The notes under the pieces were generated by a model. The model was given only the letters and a program-made list of their open reading frames with translations, searched no databases and was not told the DNA's origin. Shown one piece after another: positions 52,320 to 60,700 of a stretch of 64,000 nt of DNA. Source of the DNA: Paracoccaceae bacterium (lineage in GTDB: Bacteria; Pseudomonadota; Alphaproteobacteria; Rhodobacterales; Rhodobacteraceae); assembly GCA_018223085.1 (NCBI GenBank), contig JAAEZB010000002.1, forward strand, positions 17,979 through 81,978, given 5' to 3'. Within the stretch, counting starts at the first letter, position 1; every line of letters begins with the position of its first letter. Both the position numbers and the translations under genes were made by a program.

Positions 52320-54212
52320 ATGGCCTATAAAGACGTTTACACAGCCTGGAAGAATGACCCCGAAGGGTTCTGGATGGACGCGGCCCAGTCGATTGACTGG
52401 GACGAGGCACCCTCAAAGGCCCTCTTCGACAAGGGCGATCACCTCTATGAATGGTTCGCCGACGCCAAGGTCAACACCTGCTGGAACGCCGTCGACCGTC
52501 ATGTCGAAAATGGCCGTGGCGAACAGACCGCCATCATCTACGATAGCCCCATTACCCATACCAAACGCGAAATCTCCTATGTCGAGCTGCGCAACCGCGT
52601 CGCCATGCTCGCCGGGGCCCTGCGCGCCAAAGGCGTTGAGAAGGGCGACCGCGTCATCATCTACATGCCAATGGTCCCCGAGGCGCTTGAGGCCATGCTC
52701 GCCTGCGCCCGCCTTGGTGCCGTGCACTCTGTGGTCTTCGGCGGCTTTGCCGCGCATGAGCTTGCCGTGCGCATCGACGACGCCAAACCCAAGGCCATCA
52801 TCGCCGCCTCCTGCGGTGTCGAGCCGGGCCGCGTCGTGCATTACAAACCGCTCCTCGACGACGCCATCGAGCAATCGACCCACAAGCCCGATTTCTGCGT
52901 CATCTTCCAGCGTGAGCAGGAAGTCGCCGAACTGATCCCGGGCCGCGACTACAACTGGCACGGTTTCCAATACGGGGTTGAGCCCGCCGAATGTGTGCCG
53001 GTCGAGGGCAATCACCCGGCCTATATCCTCTACACCTCCGGCACCACCGGCCAGCCCAAAGGCGTCATCCGCCATACCGCGGGTCAGCTCGTGGCGCTGA
53101 ACTGGACCATGAAGAACCTCTACAACGTGGAACCGGGCGATGTGTTCTGGGCCGCCTCGGACGTGGGTTGGGTCGTGGGCCACTCCTATATCTGCTACGG
53201 CCCCCTGATCCACGGCAACACCACCATTGTGTTCGAGGGCAAACCCGTCGGCACCCCGGATGCGGGCACCTTCTGGCGCGTGATCTCCGAACATAAGGTC
53301 AAGAGCTTCTTCACCGCTCCCACCGCCTTCCGCGCCGTGAAACGCGAAGACCCCAAGGGCGAGTTCGTCAAAAAATACGACCTCTCCTGCCTCAAACAGG
53401 TCTACCTCGCCGGAGAGCGCGCCGACCCCGACACCATCGTCTGGGCCCAGGATCAGCTTCAGGTGCCCGTGGTCGATCACTGGTGGCAGACTGAAACCGG
53501 CTGGGCCATCGCCGCGAACCCGGTCGGGATCGAAGAACTGCCGATCAAGCTCGGCTCGCCCACCGTGCCGATGCCCGGCTACGAGGTCGAAATCCTCGAC
53601 GAAGGCGGGCATCCGATGAAACCGGGAGAGCTTGGCGCCATCGCAATCAAACTGCCGCTACCGCCGGGCACCCTGCCCAACCTGTGGAACGCCGAGGATC
53701 GGTTCAAGAAATCCTATCTGTCGCACTTCCCCGGTTATTACGAGACCGGCGATGCAGGCATGATCGACGAAGACGGCTATGTCTACATCATGGCCCGCAC
53801 CGATGACGTCATCAACGTCGCCGGACACCGCCTGTCGACCGGGGCCATGGAAGAGGTGCTCGCCGCCCATCCCGACGTCGCCGAATGCGCCGTGATCGGC
53901 GTCAGCGATAGCCTCAAAGGTCAGATGCCCGTGGGCTTCCTCTGCCTCAACGCTGGCGCCGACAAGGCCCACGCTGATGTGGTCAAAGAGGTGGTCAAAA
54001 TGGTGCGCGATCAGATCGGCCCGGTGGCCGCCTTCAAACTCGCCGTTGTGGTCGACCGCCTGCCCAAAACCCGCTCGGGCAAAATCCTGCGCGGCACCAT
54101 GGTCAACATCGCCGACAACACCCCCTACAAGATGCCCGCGACGATCGACGATCCGGCAATCCTCGACGAGATCAAGGACGCGCTTCAAACCCTCGGTTAT
54201 GCCAAGGGCTGA
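52320..54212 (+). CDS. prpE: propionate--CoA ligase
   Basis: A 630-residue AMP-forming acyl-CoA synthetase with a good ggaggag Shine-Dalgarno. YTSGTTGQPKGV (near 237-248) is the AMP-binding loop; DHWWQTETGWAIA the adenine-binding region; the acetylatable Lys is in KTRSGKILRGTM near 586. The N-terminal ACS domain (WNAVDRHVENGRGEQTAII) and length fit PrpE better than AcsA (about 650). It activates propionate for the methylmalonyl- or methylcitrate pathways. Downstream it has its own strong terminator; the PccR-like cluster lies upstream. Confidence 0.88.
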   Translation: MAYKDVYTAWKNDPEGFWMDAAQSIDWDEAPSKALFDKGDHLYEWFADAKVNTCWNAVDRHVENGRGEQTAIIYDSPITHTKREISYVELRNRVAMLAGALRAKGVEKGDRVIIYMPMVPEALEAMLACARLGAVHSVVFGGFAAHELAVRIDDAKPKAIIAASCGVEPGRVVHYKPLLDDAIEQSTHKPDFCVIFQREQEVAELIPGRDYNWHGFQYGVEPAECVPVEGNHPAYILYTSGTTGQPKGVIRHTAGQLVALNWTMKNLYNVEPGDVFWAASDVGWVVGHSYICYGPLIHGNTTIVFEGKPVGTPDAGTFWRVISEHKVKSFFTAPTAFRAVKREDPKGEFVKKYDLSCLKQVYLAGERADPDTIVWAQDQLQVPVVDHWWQTETGWAIAANPVGIEELPIKLGSPTVPMPGYEVEILDEGGHPMKPGELGAIAIKLPLPPGTLPNLWNAEDRFKKSYLSHFPGYYETGDAGMIDEDGYVYIMARTDDVINVAGHRLSTGAMEEVLAAHPDVAECAVIGVSDSLKGQMPVGFLCLNAGADKAHADVVKEVVKMVRDQIGPVAAFKLAVVVDRLPKTRSGKILRGTMVNIADNTPYKMPATIDDPAILDEIKDALQTLGYAKG

Positions 54213-54226
54213 ACCATCGCCAATAC

Positions 54227-54265
54227 AAAAATACGGCCCCGCATCCTGCGGGGCCGTATTTTTTT
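54227..54265 (+). terminator. strong terminator of prpE
   Basis: A 17-bp perfect stem (54227-54243 with 54247-54263) around a TCC loop, ending in a run of Ts. It also begins with an A-run, so it can act for the convergent gene at 54319. Confidence 0.95.
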
Positions 54266-54318
54266 GTGCTCAAGCTTGGTCCCAAAACAACACCACTATC
54301 CAAAACCCCGACGCAGCC

Positions 54319-54951
54319 CTATTTGCAAAAAACCATATGCACCGGAAGCTGCGCCGCTTCGAACTGGCTCAACTCAACCGTCTTACCCTTGTACGGCAGG
54401 CGCACGCCTCCCCCCGCCCCATATACGGCCGTGCTGTCGGCGCGGTAGATATAGTATTGGATAATCCGGTTCTTGGTCTTGGCATCCCATGCCGGATAGG
54501 TCTTTCCATCCCCCGGAATCAGAAAAGGCTTCCCTTGGGTCCATGTCCCCGCAAGAGATTTGTAATAGATAAACCCGGAAATCGCGTGGGCGCACTTATT
54601 GGTAATATTGATCTTCTGCCCGCGCGGCTTGGCGGCCGCTTTCTTACTCGTCCCCTCACAGGCCTTTCGGGACGGCCAAAGCTGGTGACTTTCTACCCAG
54701 CGCTCACGCCCCCGACTGATCATGCTGCTGCCAGACATGAGACAGCTCTTCCGATGCGCAAGCACCTTATAGCTGCCCCCAGCTTTCTGAAGGATACGCA
54801 CCGGACAGGCCGTCCAACTGTCCTCGCCGACGACCCACATAAATTTCTGGTTCTTGGAACACACATACGCGGTATCTCCGCGTTCGTAAGCCATAGCCGC
54901 CCCTGCAATAACCACGAGAAAGAGGCTCAATGCCGCCAAAAAGTTCTTCAT
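54319..54951 (-). CDS. secreted protein with DUF1036-like C-terminal part
   Basis: A 210-residue exported protein with a signal peptide (KNFLAALSLFLVVIAGAAMA). The mature N-terminal half carries cysteines (YVCSKNQ, TACPVRIL, KSCLMSG, KACEGT). After a basic AAAKPRGQK linker, ITNKCAHAISGFIYY and GTWTQGKPFLIPGDG resemble the beta-sandwich of DUF1036-type small secreted proteins. Function unknown. It converges with prpE across the strong terminator. Confidence 0.7.
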   Translation of the reverse strand: MKNFLAALSLFLVVIAGAAMAYERGDTAYVCSKNQKFMWVVGEDSWTACPVRILQKAGGSYKVLAHRKSCLMSGSSMISRGRERWVESHQLWPSRKACEGTSKKAAAKPRGQKINITNKCAHAISGFIYYKSLAGTWTQGKPFLIPGDGKTYPAWDAKTKNRIIQYYIYRADSTAVYGAGGGVRLPYKGKTVELSQFEAAQLPVHMVFCK

Positions 54952-55155
54952 AAAATCTGTCCTGACACCGTAGAGGTCGAAATACTAAGACGCGTGACAC
55001 AATTCTAACCCGCCCCCCCTCGACCTCACAAGGTCATTGCTGCCCGGTGTAGGATTTTGCCCCACACGCCACCCAATGGCACAATGTTCCTGTTTACTAT
55101 TCGGTAACCGCGCGCGCCCCGTTAATCCCGCTTTTCGCCCAACTCCCACCACCGC

Positions 55156-55188
55156 GATGCAGACGTAATACCGACGTAATACCGACAT
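55156..55188 (+). repeat. three tandem 11-bp units (AATACCGACGT), copy B
   Basis: Units at 55156-55166 (GATGCAGACGT, most diverged), 55167-55177 (AATACCGACGT) and 55178-55188 (AATACCGACAT). Same unit, same period and same plus-strand orientation as copy A at 21816-21848. It is in a non-coding gap between a secreted protein gene and nadK. Confidence 0.82.
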
Positions 55189-55256
55189 GCGTTTTCGCCG
55201 CCCCAAGGCGCATTAACCTCTTTCTCTTGCGATAAATATCCCCGCCGGAGGCATAA

Positions 55257-55425
55257 GCGTTTCGCGATGATTTGCTCAGCAAATTGTCGCGAAACGCCCG
55301 CAACGATCGAACAAGTCGCGCGCTGAACAAAGAGCGCTCGGGGCGAGCGAGAGTGCAGCATTTTCCCCGAGGAAACGGCCCAAAGGGCCGTTGACGAGAC
55401 ATCCTGCGCGCCGCCCTAGCGGCGC
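55257..55425. repeat. array of four hairpin-forming inverted repeats behind nadK
   Basis: GCGTTTCGCGA/TCGCGAAACGC (55257-55267 with 55287-55297) encloses ATTTGCT/AGCAAAT. CGCTCG-GGG-CGAGCG follows (55335-55349), then AACGGCCC-AAA-GGGCCGTT (55374-55392) and GCGCCGC-CCTA-GCGGCGC (55408-55425). In the minus direction they form the 3' region of the nadK transcript. Confidence 0.75.
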
Positions 55426-55429
55426 TCCT

Positions 55430-56191
55430 TTAGACGAATTGTTCGCGGATCAGGCGCTCTTCCAACCCATGCCCCGGATCAAACAACAACCGGTGCCGCA
55501 CGCTCGGCTCGGAGTGGATTTCCACCGACACCACATCCTCAACAGACCGGCTATCGGCATCCGCCATCACCGGGCGCTTGGCCGCGTCCAACACATCGAA
55601 CCGCACCTTGGCGGTCTTGGGTAACAACGCCCCACGCCACCGCCTTGGTCGAAACGGCGCAATCGCCGTCAGAGCCAACACATCCGACCCGATCGGCAGG
55701 ATCGGCCCATGGGCGGAATAGTTGTAAGCCGTTGATCCTGCAGGCGTTGCCAGAAGCGCGCCATCACAAACAAGCGCCTCCATCCGAAGCCGCCCATCTA
55801 CCGTGATCCGTAGTTTCGCCGCCTGTGGCCCGGCCCGCAAAAGGGAAACCTCGTTGATTGCCAATTCCTCATGCACCGATCCATCGGCGCAGGTCGCCCG
55901 CATCCTGAGCGGGTTGATAACCTCTTCTTCCGCCGCCTCCAGCCGCTCAAGAAGATCCGTCTCGCTATATTCATTCATCAGGAACCCGACCGTGCCCCGG
56001 TTCATCCCGTAAACCGGCCGGTCCATCCCATGCGAGCCATGCAAGGTCTGGAGCATGAACCCATCCCCGCCAAGCGCCACGATCACTTCTGCCTCATCCG
56101 GCGTGTAATCGCCATAGCGCGCCACCAAAGCCGCCCGCGCCACCTGCGCCACCGGCGCCTCACTCGCCACAAAGGCAATCGCCTTGGACAT
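55430..56191 (-). CDS. nadK: NAD kinase
   Basis: A 253-residue kinase making NADP from NAD and ATP. The start at 56191 gives the family N-terminus ([11 protein letters not shown]); a longer frame to 56311 would add a poorly conserved stretch. [13 protein letters not shown] (near 36-48) is the GGDG motif; [13 protein letters not shown] and [13 protein letters not shown] form the next conserved parts; [22 protein letters not shown] is the NAD-binding loop. It is divergent from glyA across 177 bases. Confidence 0.92.
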   Translation of the reverse strand: MSKAIAFVASEAPVAQVARAALVARYGDYTPDEAEVIVALGGDGFMLQTLHGSHGMDRPVYGMNRGTVGFLMNEYSETDLLERLEAAEEEVINPLRMRATCADGSVHEELAINEVSLLRAGPQAAKLRITVDGRLRMEALVCDGALLATPAGSTAYNYSAHGPILPIGSDVLALTAIAPFRPRRWRGALLPKTAKVRFDVLDAAKRPVMADADSRSVEDVVSVEIHSEPSVRHRLLFDPGHGLEERLIREQFV

Positions 56192-56201
56192 GGTTCCGAT
56201 C

Positions 56202-56234
56202 CCTGTTTCCGATCCCCTGCATCCTGTTTCCGAT
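56202..56234 (+). repeat. direct repeat CCTGTTTCCGAT before nadK
   Basis: Two exact 12-bp copies (56202-56213 and 56223-56234) are offset by 21 bases, with a third partial TTCCGAT at 56194-56200 next to the nadK start codon. The offset equals two helical turns. This could be a binding site or simply slippage. Confidence 0.45.
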
Positions 56235-56368
56235 GCAATCACATCTCCACCCCCTGCACCAGCCCCGTCGCACAGACAAGCCCACAAGTCGCTTAAGGGC
56301 CTTTTATCCAAAGGGTGTTTCCTTTAGATACGCCGCATCCAACTTTCTCTGATCTGGAGCACTGCCAA

Positions 56369-57661
56369 ATGACCGCGACTCGCGACCCCGGCTTTTTTAC
56401 TGAATCCCTCGCCACGCGCGACCCCGAACTCTTCGGCTCGATCACCGATGAACTCGGTCGTCAACGCGACGAGATCGAGCTGATCGCCTCAGAAAACATC
56501 GTCTCTGCCGCCGTCATGGAAGCGCAGGGTTCGGTCATGACCAACAAATATGCCGAAGGCTATCCGGGCCGTCGCTACTATGGCGGCTGCCAATATGTCG
56601 ACGTGGCCGAGAACCTCGCCATCGAGCGTGCCAAGGAACTCTTCGGCTGTGAATTCGCCAACGTACAGCCCAACTCCGGCTCGCAGGCCAATCAGGGCGT
56701 CTTTACCGCCCTCCTGCAGCCCGGCGACACCATCCTCGGCATGTCCCTCGACGCAGGCGGCCACCTGACCCACGGCGCCAAGCCAAACCAGTCGGGCAAG
56801 TGGTTCAACGCGATCCAATACGGCGTGCGCAAACAGGATAGCCTGCTTGACTACGATCAGGTGCAGGAACTCGCGACCGAGCATAAACCCAAGCTCATCA
56901 TCGCCGGTGGCTCGGCCATCCCGCGCCAGATCGACTTTGCCAAGTTCCGTGAAATCGCGGACTCGGTCGGCGCCTACCTGATGGTCGACATGGCCCACTT
57001 CGCTGGCCTCGTGGCCGCGGGCGAACATCCCTCGCCCTTCCCCTATGCCGACGTGGCCACCACCACCACCCACAAGACCCTGCGCGGCCCGCGCGGCGGC
57101 ATGATCGTGACCAATGACGAGGCCATCGCCAAAAAGGTCAACTCGGCGATCTTCCCCGGCATTCAGGGCGGCCCGCTCATGCACGTGATCGCCGCCAAGG
57201 CCGTGGCCTTCGGTGAAGCCCTGCGCCCCGAGTTCAAAGCCTACCAGAAACAGGTTCGCGCCAATGCCGTGGCCCTCGCCGATCAGCTCATGAAAGGCGG
57301 CCTCGACATGGTCACCGGCGGCACCGACACCCACGTCATGCTCGTCGACCTGCGCCCCAAAGGCGTCAAGGGCAACGCCACCGAAAAAGCCCTCGGTCGC
57401 GCCCACATCACCTGCAACAAGAACGGCATCCCGTTTGACCCGGAAAAGCCGATGGTCACCTCCGGTATCCGCCTCGGCACCCCGGCCGGCACGACCCGCG
57501 GTTTTGGTGAGGAAGAATTCCGCCTGATCGCAGACATGATCGTCGAAGTCGTGGACGGCCTCGCCGCAAATGGCGAAGACGGAAACGGTGCCGTCGAAGA
57601 GGCCGTAAAGGCCAAAGTCGCCGAACTCTGCGCCAAATTCCCGCTCTATCCGAACCTCTGA
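56369..57661 (+). CDS. glyA: serine hydroxymethyltransferase
   Basis: A 430-residue PLP enzyme converting serine and tetrahydrofolate to glycine and methylene-THF. The start at 56369 follows a ctggagc Shine-Dalgarno. [20 protein letters not shown] and [20 protein letters not shown] are conserved N-terminal blocks; the PLP Lys is in [14 protein letters not shown] near 234; [22 protein letters not shown] (split) is near 370. Length typical. It has its own terminator. It supplies one-carbon units for purine, thymidylate and methionine synthesis. Confidence 0.96.
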   Translation: MTATRDPGFFTESLATRDPELFGSITDELGRQRDEIELIASENIVSAAVMEAQGSVMTNKYAEGYPGRRYYGGCQYVDVAENLAIERAKELFGCEFANVQPNSGSQANQGVFTALLQPGDTILGMSLDAGGHLTHGAKPNQSGKWFNAIQYGVRKQDSLLDYDQVQELATEHKPKLIIAGGSAIPRQIDFAKFREIADSVGAYLMVDMAHFAGLVAAGEHPSPFPYADVATTTTHKTLRGPRGGMIVTNDEAIAKKVNSAIFPGIQGGPLMHVIAAKAVAFGEALRPEFKAYQKQVRANAVALADQLMKGGLDMVTGGTDTHVMLVDLRPKGVKGNATEKALGRAHITCNKNGIPFDPEKPMVTSGIRLGTPAGTTRGFGEEEFRLIADMIVEVVDGLAANGEDGNGAVEEAVKAKVAELCAKFPLYPNL

Positions 57662-57704
57662 TATCGGGGCCGCGCGCCTCTCGCGCGCGCATTTAACACT
57701 TTTG

Positions 57705-57741
57705 CAACCGCCGTCTGAGATATTGACGGCGGTTGTTTTTT
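57705..57741 (+). terminator. terminator of glyA
   Basis: CAACCGCCGTC (57705-57715) pairs with GACGGCGGTTG (57725-57735) around a 9-base loop, followed by TTTTTT. Confidence 0.9.
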
Positions 57742-57802
57742 GAACCGAATCCAATCCGCATGAGAAGTGCTGGACATTTCCGCCGCGCCCGGCTTCTGTT
57801 CC

Positions 57803-58687
57803 ATGATGGATATTAAGTCATTACCGATTGAGCGCACGCTGGGCGACTGGATGCGCGCACGTTTACCCTTCGCCATCGCCGAACTATTCATGTTCGTTTT
57901 GAAGCAAGGATGGGCCGCCTTATTCGGTGGCCTTCTACTCATCGCAATGCTCATCACCGGGCGCATCTGGGACGCCGATTGGCCTATTGCCCGCTACGAC
58001 GCGCTCTTGCTCTACGCCCTGACACTCCAAATCCTCTTTCTCGCCCTTCGCCTTGAATCCTGGGCCGAAGCACGGGTGATCCTGCTATTCCACATCACTG
58101 GCACCGCCATGGAAATCTTCAAGGTCAATGCCGGGAGTTGGGCCTACCCCGGCGATGGACTGTTCAAGCTTTGGGGCGTGCCGCTCTTTTCGGGCTTCAT
58201 GTATGCCTCTGTCGGCTCGTTCATGGCGCGGGTGATCCGGCTCTTTGACATGCGTTTCGCACCCTACCCGCCCTTTGCCGCCACGGTCGCACTTGCGGTC
58301 GCGATCTACGTGAATTTCTTCGCCCACCATTACCTGCCGGATATCCGGCTTGCCCTGTTCGCAGCAACCGTTCTTCTCTATGCCCGCACCCGCATCTGGT
58401 TCCATATCGGCCAAAGCAGGTACTGGATGCCCCTGCCTCTCGCGGCCTTTCTTTCGAGCTTCTTTCTATGGCTGGCCGAGAACATCGGCACCATGACCCG
58501 GATCTGGCTCTACACGGGCCAAAACGCGGGCGATATGGTCAGCTTTGCCAAAATGGGATCATGGTATCTACTGCTCTACGTGAGCTTCGTCACCGTGACC
58601 TTGGTCCTCAGAGATGCGCTCTCCCCGGCGCCCTATGTGCCCTCTGGCTCACAGGAATCCGCGCCAAACCAGGACAACGATCAATAG
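57803..58687 (+). CDS. DUF817 family integral membrane protein
   Basis: A 294-residue inner-membrane protein with about eight hydrophobic helices. The central block with FHITGTAMEIFKVNAGSWAYPG and LWGVPLFSGFMYASVGSFMA is characteristic of DUF817. The start at 57803 is tentative; a GTG at 57767 would lengthen it by 12 residues and neither has a good Shine-Dalgarno. Function is unknown. Its 3' end overlaps the gene at 58649 by 39 bases, tail to tail. Confidence 0.83.
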   Translation: MMDIKSLPIERTLGDWMRARLPFAIAELFMFVLKQGWAALFGGLLLIAMLITGRIWDADWPIARYDALLLYALTLQILFLALRLESWAEARVILLFHITGTAMEIFKVNAGSWAYPGDGLFKLWGVPLFSGFMYASVGSFMARVIRLFDMRFAPYPPFAATVALAVAIYVNFFAHHYLPDIRLALFAATVLLYARTRIWFHIGQSRYWMPLPLAAFLSSFFLWLAENIGTMTRIWLYTGQNAGDMVSFAKMGSWYLLLYVSFVTVTLVLRDALSPAPYVPSGSQESAPNQDNDQ

Positions 58688-59023
58688 GGTAAAAACTGCA
58701 ATCACATGGAAGGAGACCATCCCAAGTGTCGACAGGATGAGCCCCTTGCGCATGTCGCCCGGATCGACCGCCTCAAGCGCGGCGTGCAACTCCTCATAGG
58801 CCTTCTCGATAGGCTCAGCCTTGAGCTGCATACGGATTTTCGGGTGCCCGGCCTTTTGTTCCGCGTCGAGCAACTGGTGTGCATGCGCATGCATCCTCGA
58901 CGGCAAACGCCGCCCAACCTTGCGCATGGCATGGCCCAACCCCTTGGGTTCAAATGAGAACCTCTTCCCTGCCAGCTTAGCAAGGGATGCATTCTTACGC
59001 TGGATTTCGGCCGGATCAATCAC
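58649..59023 (-). CDS. hypothetical tail-anchored membrane protein
   Basis: A 124-residue protein from a GTG at 59023 preceded by a perfect AGGAGG. A basic, His-rich soluble part (RRLPSRMHAHAHQLL; KAEPIEKAYEELHAALEAV) is followed by a single hydrophobic C-terminal helix (MVSFHVIAVFTLLIVVLVW), giving a tail-anchored topology. No family recognised. The reading frame overlaps the 3' end of the DUF817 gene, which lowers confidence slightly, but the Shine-Dalgarno and TM segment support it. Confidence 0.7.
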   Translation of the reverse strand: MIDPAEIQRKNASLAKLAGKRFSFEPKGLGHAMRKVGRRLPSRMHAHAHQLLDAEQKAGHPKIRMQLKAEPIEKAYEELHAALEAVDPGDMRKGLILSTLGMVSFHVIAVFTLLIVVLVWRGFL

Positions 59024-59112
59024 GCCAACTCCTCCTGCCCCGACCCTAGCCCAGCCCCGCGCGCCTCTCAACAGGGCTGGTGCCTCGGGTGGCGACTTGC
59101 TATCGAAAGACC

Positions 59113-59871
59113 ATGCTGAACACGCTCGAATATGGCACCCGCACCGCCCTGCCCGACCTCTTGATTGTCCATGGCCTCTATGGCTCTGGCCGTAACTGGG
59201 GGGCCATCGCCAAGCGCATGGCCCAGACCCGCCGCGTGATCTCTGTCGATCAACGCAACCACGGCACAAGCCCTTGGTTCGACACCCATTCCTATGAGGA
59301 CATGGCCGCTGATCTGGCAGAGGTGATCGAAGCGCAAGGCGTCCCGATGGATGTCATGGGCCATTCGATGGGCGGCAAAGCCGCGATGGTCCTCGCCCTG
59401 AAGCGCCCCGATCTCGTCAACCGCCTGATCGTCGCCGATATAGCCCCCGTCGCCTATACCCACGATCAAAGCCAACACATCGCCGCCATGCGCGCGGTGG
59501 ACCTCTCAAAGGTCGAAAAACGTTCTGATGCCATGATCGCGCTTGAGCCACTGGTGGACGACCCCGCCCTGCGCAGCTTCTTCACGCAATCGCTTGATAT
59601 TGAGAATAAAAAATGGCGGCTAAATCTTGATGTGCTTGAGCGTGACATGCCCAAGATCATCGGTTGGCCGGACGTTTCAGGGGCATATGAAGGCCCCACA
59701 CTCTTCCTGAGCGGGGCCGCGTCAGACTATGTCAAACCCGAGGACCGCACAACGATCCGGGCTCTGTTCCCCAAAGCGCGCTTTGCCAAAATCAATGGTG
59801 CGGGGCATTGGCTCCACGCCGAAAAGCCCCGCGAATTCATTCAGACCCTTCAGGCCTGGCTTGGCACGTAG
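59113..59871 (+). CDS. alpha/beta hydrolase, YbfF-like esterase
   Basis: A 252-residue hydrolase. LLIVHGLYGSGRNWGAIAKRM is the oxyanion region (near 18-38); SVDQRNHGTSPW the second strand; DVMGHSMGGKAAM the nucleophile elbow with Ser near 84; the catalytic His is in INGAGHWLHAEKP near 231. This matches the YbfF/esterase group, with acyl-thioester or acyl-ester preference. Start at 59113 has a short gaaag Shine-Dalgarno. It is monocistronic. Confidence 0.86.
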   Translation: MLNTLEYGTRTALPDLLIVHGLYGSGRNWGAIAKRMAQTRRVISVDQRNHGTSPWFDTHSYEDMAADLAEVIEAQGVPMDVMGHSMGGKAAMVLALKRPDLVNRLIVADIAPVAYTHDQSQHIAAMRAVDLSKVEKRSDAMIALEPLVDDPALRSFFTQSLDIENKKWRLNLDVLERDMPKIIGWPDVSGAYEGPTLFLSGAASDYVKPEDRTTIRALFPKARFAKINGAGHWLHAEKPREFIQTLQAWLGT

Positions 59872-59877
59872 CGTGCC

Positions 59878-60066
59878 TTAAGCCCCGGATTCGTAGAGTT
59901 TTTTCGCAATCAGATAGGACAGCGGGAAAGACACTACAAACCCGATAAGCGCAGACCACATGACCGGCGTCATCGTGTCGTAGCCCATGGTCAGGACGGC
60001 GATCATCGCACTACCGGCAATGGTCGAACCAATGAAAAGGTGTAGAATAAGAGATAGGCGAAACAT
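59878..60066 (-). CDS. small two-helix membrane protein (often mislabelled CTP synthetase)
   Basis: A 62-residue protein with two hydrophobic helices (SLILHLFIGSTIAGSAMIAVL and MWSALIGFVVSFPLSYLIA) and a short charged tail. Proteins of this length and pattern in Rhodobacteraceae are frequently called CTP synthetase, which is wrong: real CTP synthetase is about 540 residues. Function unknown. A TTGA-N6-TCAG box, close to the FnrL consensus, lies 64 bases upstream of its start. Confidence 0.75.
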   Translation of the reverse strand: MFRLSLILHLFIGSTIAGSAMIAVLTMGYDTMTPVMWSALIGFVVSFPLSYLIAKKLYESGA

Positions 60067-60129
60067 GATCCGGGCCTTTTGCTAGGGCGCTTCCGAAGAC
60101 CAGTGATATCGCTCTCATACTTGCGCGCC

Positions 60130-60143
60130 TTGATCTACGTCAG
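60130..60143. promoter_or_regulatory. FnrL-like box
   Basis: TTGATCTACGTCAG matches TTGA-N6-TCAA at 7 of 8 defined bases. Its position, 64 bases upstream of the small membrane protein start on the minus strand, fits an activator site near -40 of a promoter. Oxygen-responsive control is inferred only. Confidence 0.35.
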
Positions 60144-60187
60144 AAAGGCATGTCATGCATGTGTCTTTTGTCGATTTTCAGAGCACT

Positions 60188-60565
60188 TTACAGGTGTTTC
60201 CGGATCGACCCCGCCTTGGGCGAAAGCCCCGCATCAATATCGCGCATCTCCAGAGATAACGCCAAGGACCGTTGCGCCATAAGGGCGGCTAAAAAGGTCT
60301 CAGCCGCTGCGAAAATTCTCGCTACTGCCGCCTCTTTGACCTCCTGTGGCCGCCCCTCCCGCAGGCGGATCGACATGTCTATAAAGGCGTGCTTTGGATC
60401 CCCATCCGCAATTGCATAATGCTCGGCCCGAAAAGCCCGCACCCGAATTCCCGCCATTGGAAACGTCTCAATCTCTGCCGCAACAGCCCGGATCGTTTCG
60501 CAAAAGGCGCGCATATCCAGCTCCCCTTCGAGATTGGCCGAATACTCGATACTGAAATGCGGCAT
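60188..60565 (-). CDS. hpaF: 5-carboxymethyl-2-hydroxymuconate delta-isomerase
   Basis: A 125-residue tautomerase-like enzyme started at 60565 after gaggagggtg. The mature N-terminus MPHFSIEYSANLEG carries the catalytic Pro directly after Met. AGIRVRAFRAEHYAIADGDPKHAFIDM holds the conserved Arg and His residues (split in sequence). It isomerises the ring-fission product of homoprotocatechuate. Divergent from hpaE; the four hpa genes cover steps after ring cleavage, while the dioxygenase (hpaD) and monooxygenase genes are not in this window. Confidence 0.9.
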   Translation of the reverse strand: MPHFSIEYSANLEGELDMRAFCETIRAVAAEIETFPMAGIRVRAFRAEHYAIADGDPKHAFIDMSIRLREGRPQEVKEAAVARIFAAAETFLAALMAQRSLALSLEMRDIDAGLSPKAGSIRKHL

Positions 60566-60636
60566 AACACCCTCCTCTTTAGCGACCAGATAGAGACTGC
60601 CCCCCGGCCTTGTCAAACATGAGCAATGCAAGGCAG

Positions 60637-60666
60637 TTGACAGCAATCTCAAATTTAACTTAACAT
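60637..60666 (+). promoter_or_regulatory. sigma-70-like promoter of hpaE with near-palindromic operator
   Basis: TTGACA (60637-60642) and TAACAT (60661-60666) are separated by 18 bases, a good -35/-10 match. TTAACATATTAA (60660-60671) overlaps the -10 box and is nearly palindromic, which suggests repressor binding in an inducible aromatic pathway. The promoter lies in the 135-base gap between hpaF and hpaE. Confidence 0.5.
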
Positions 60667-60700
60667 ATTAACTAATTTATGGAAGGCATTGGGAGCACAC

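Larger units (their letters stand above)
54952..55429. other. 478-base gap with 11-bp repeats and a hairpin array
   Basis: No gene seen. Copy B of the triple 11-bp repeat is at 55156-55188, followed by ATTAACCT. Next come four inverted repeats: 55257-55297 (11-bp outer stem, 7-bp inner stem), 55335-55349, 55374-55392 and 55408-55425. The last stands five bases after the nadK stop on the minus strand and may act as its terminator, though no T-run follows. Confidence 0.6.

Noticed and set aside
56192-56368. Glycine riboswitch upstream of glyA
   Set aside because: Neither of the tandem glycine aptamers nor the characteristic conserved G-rich stems is recognisable; the gap is taken up by nadK repeats.
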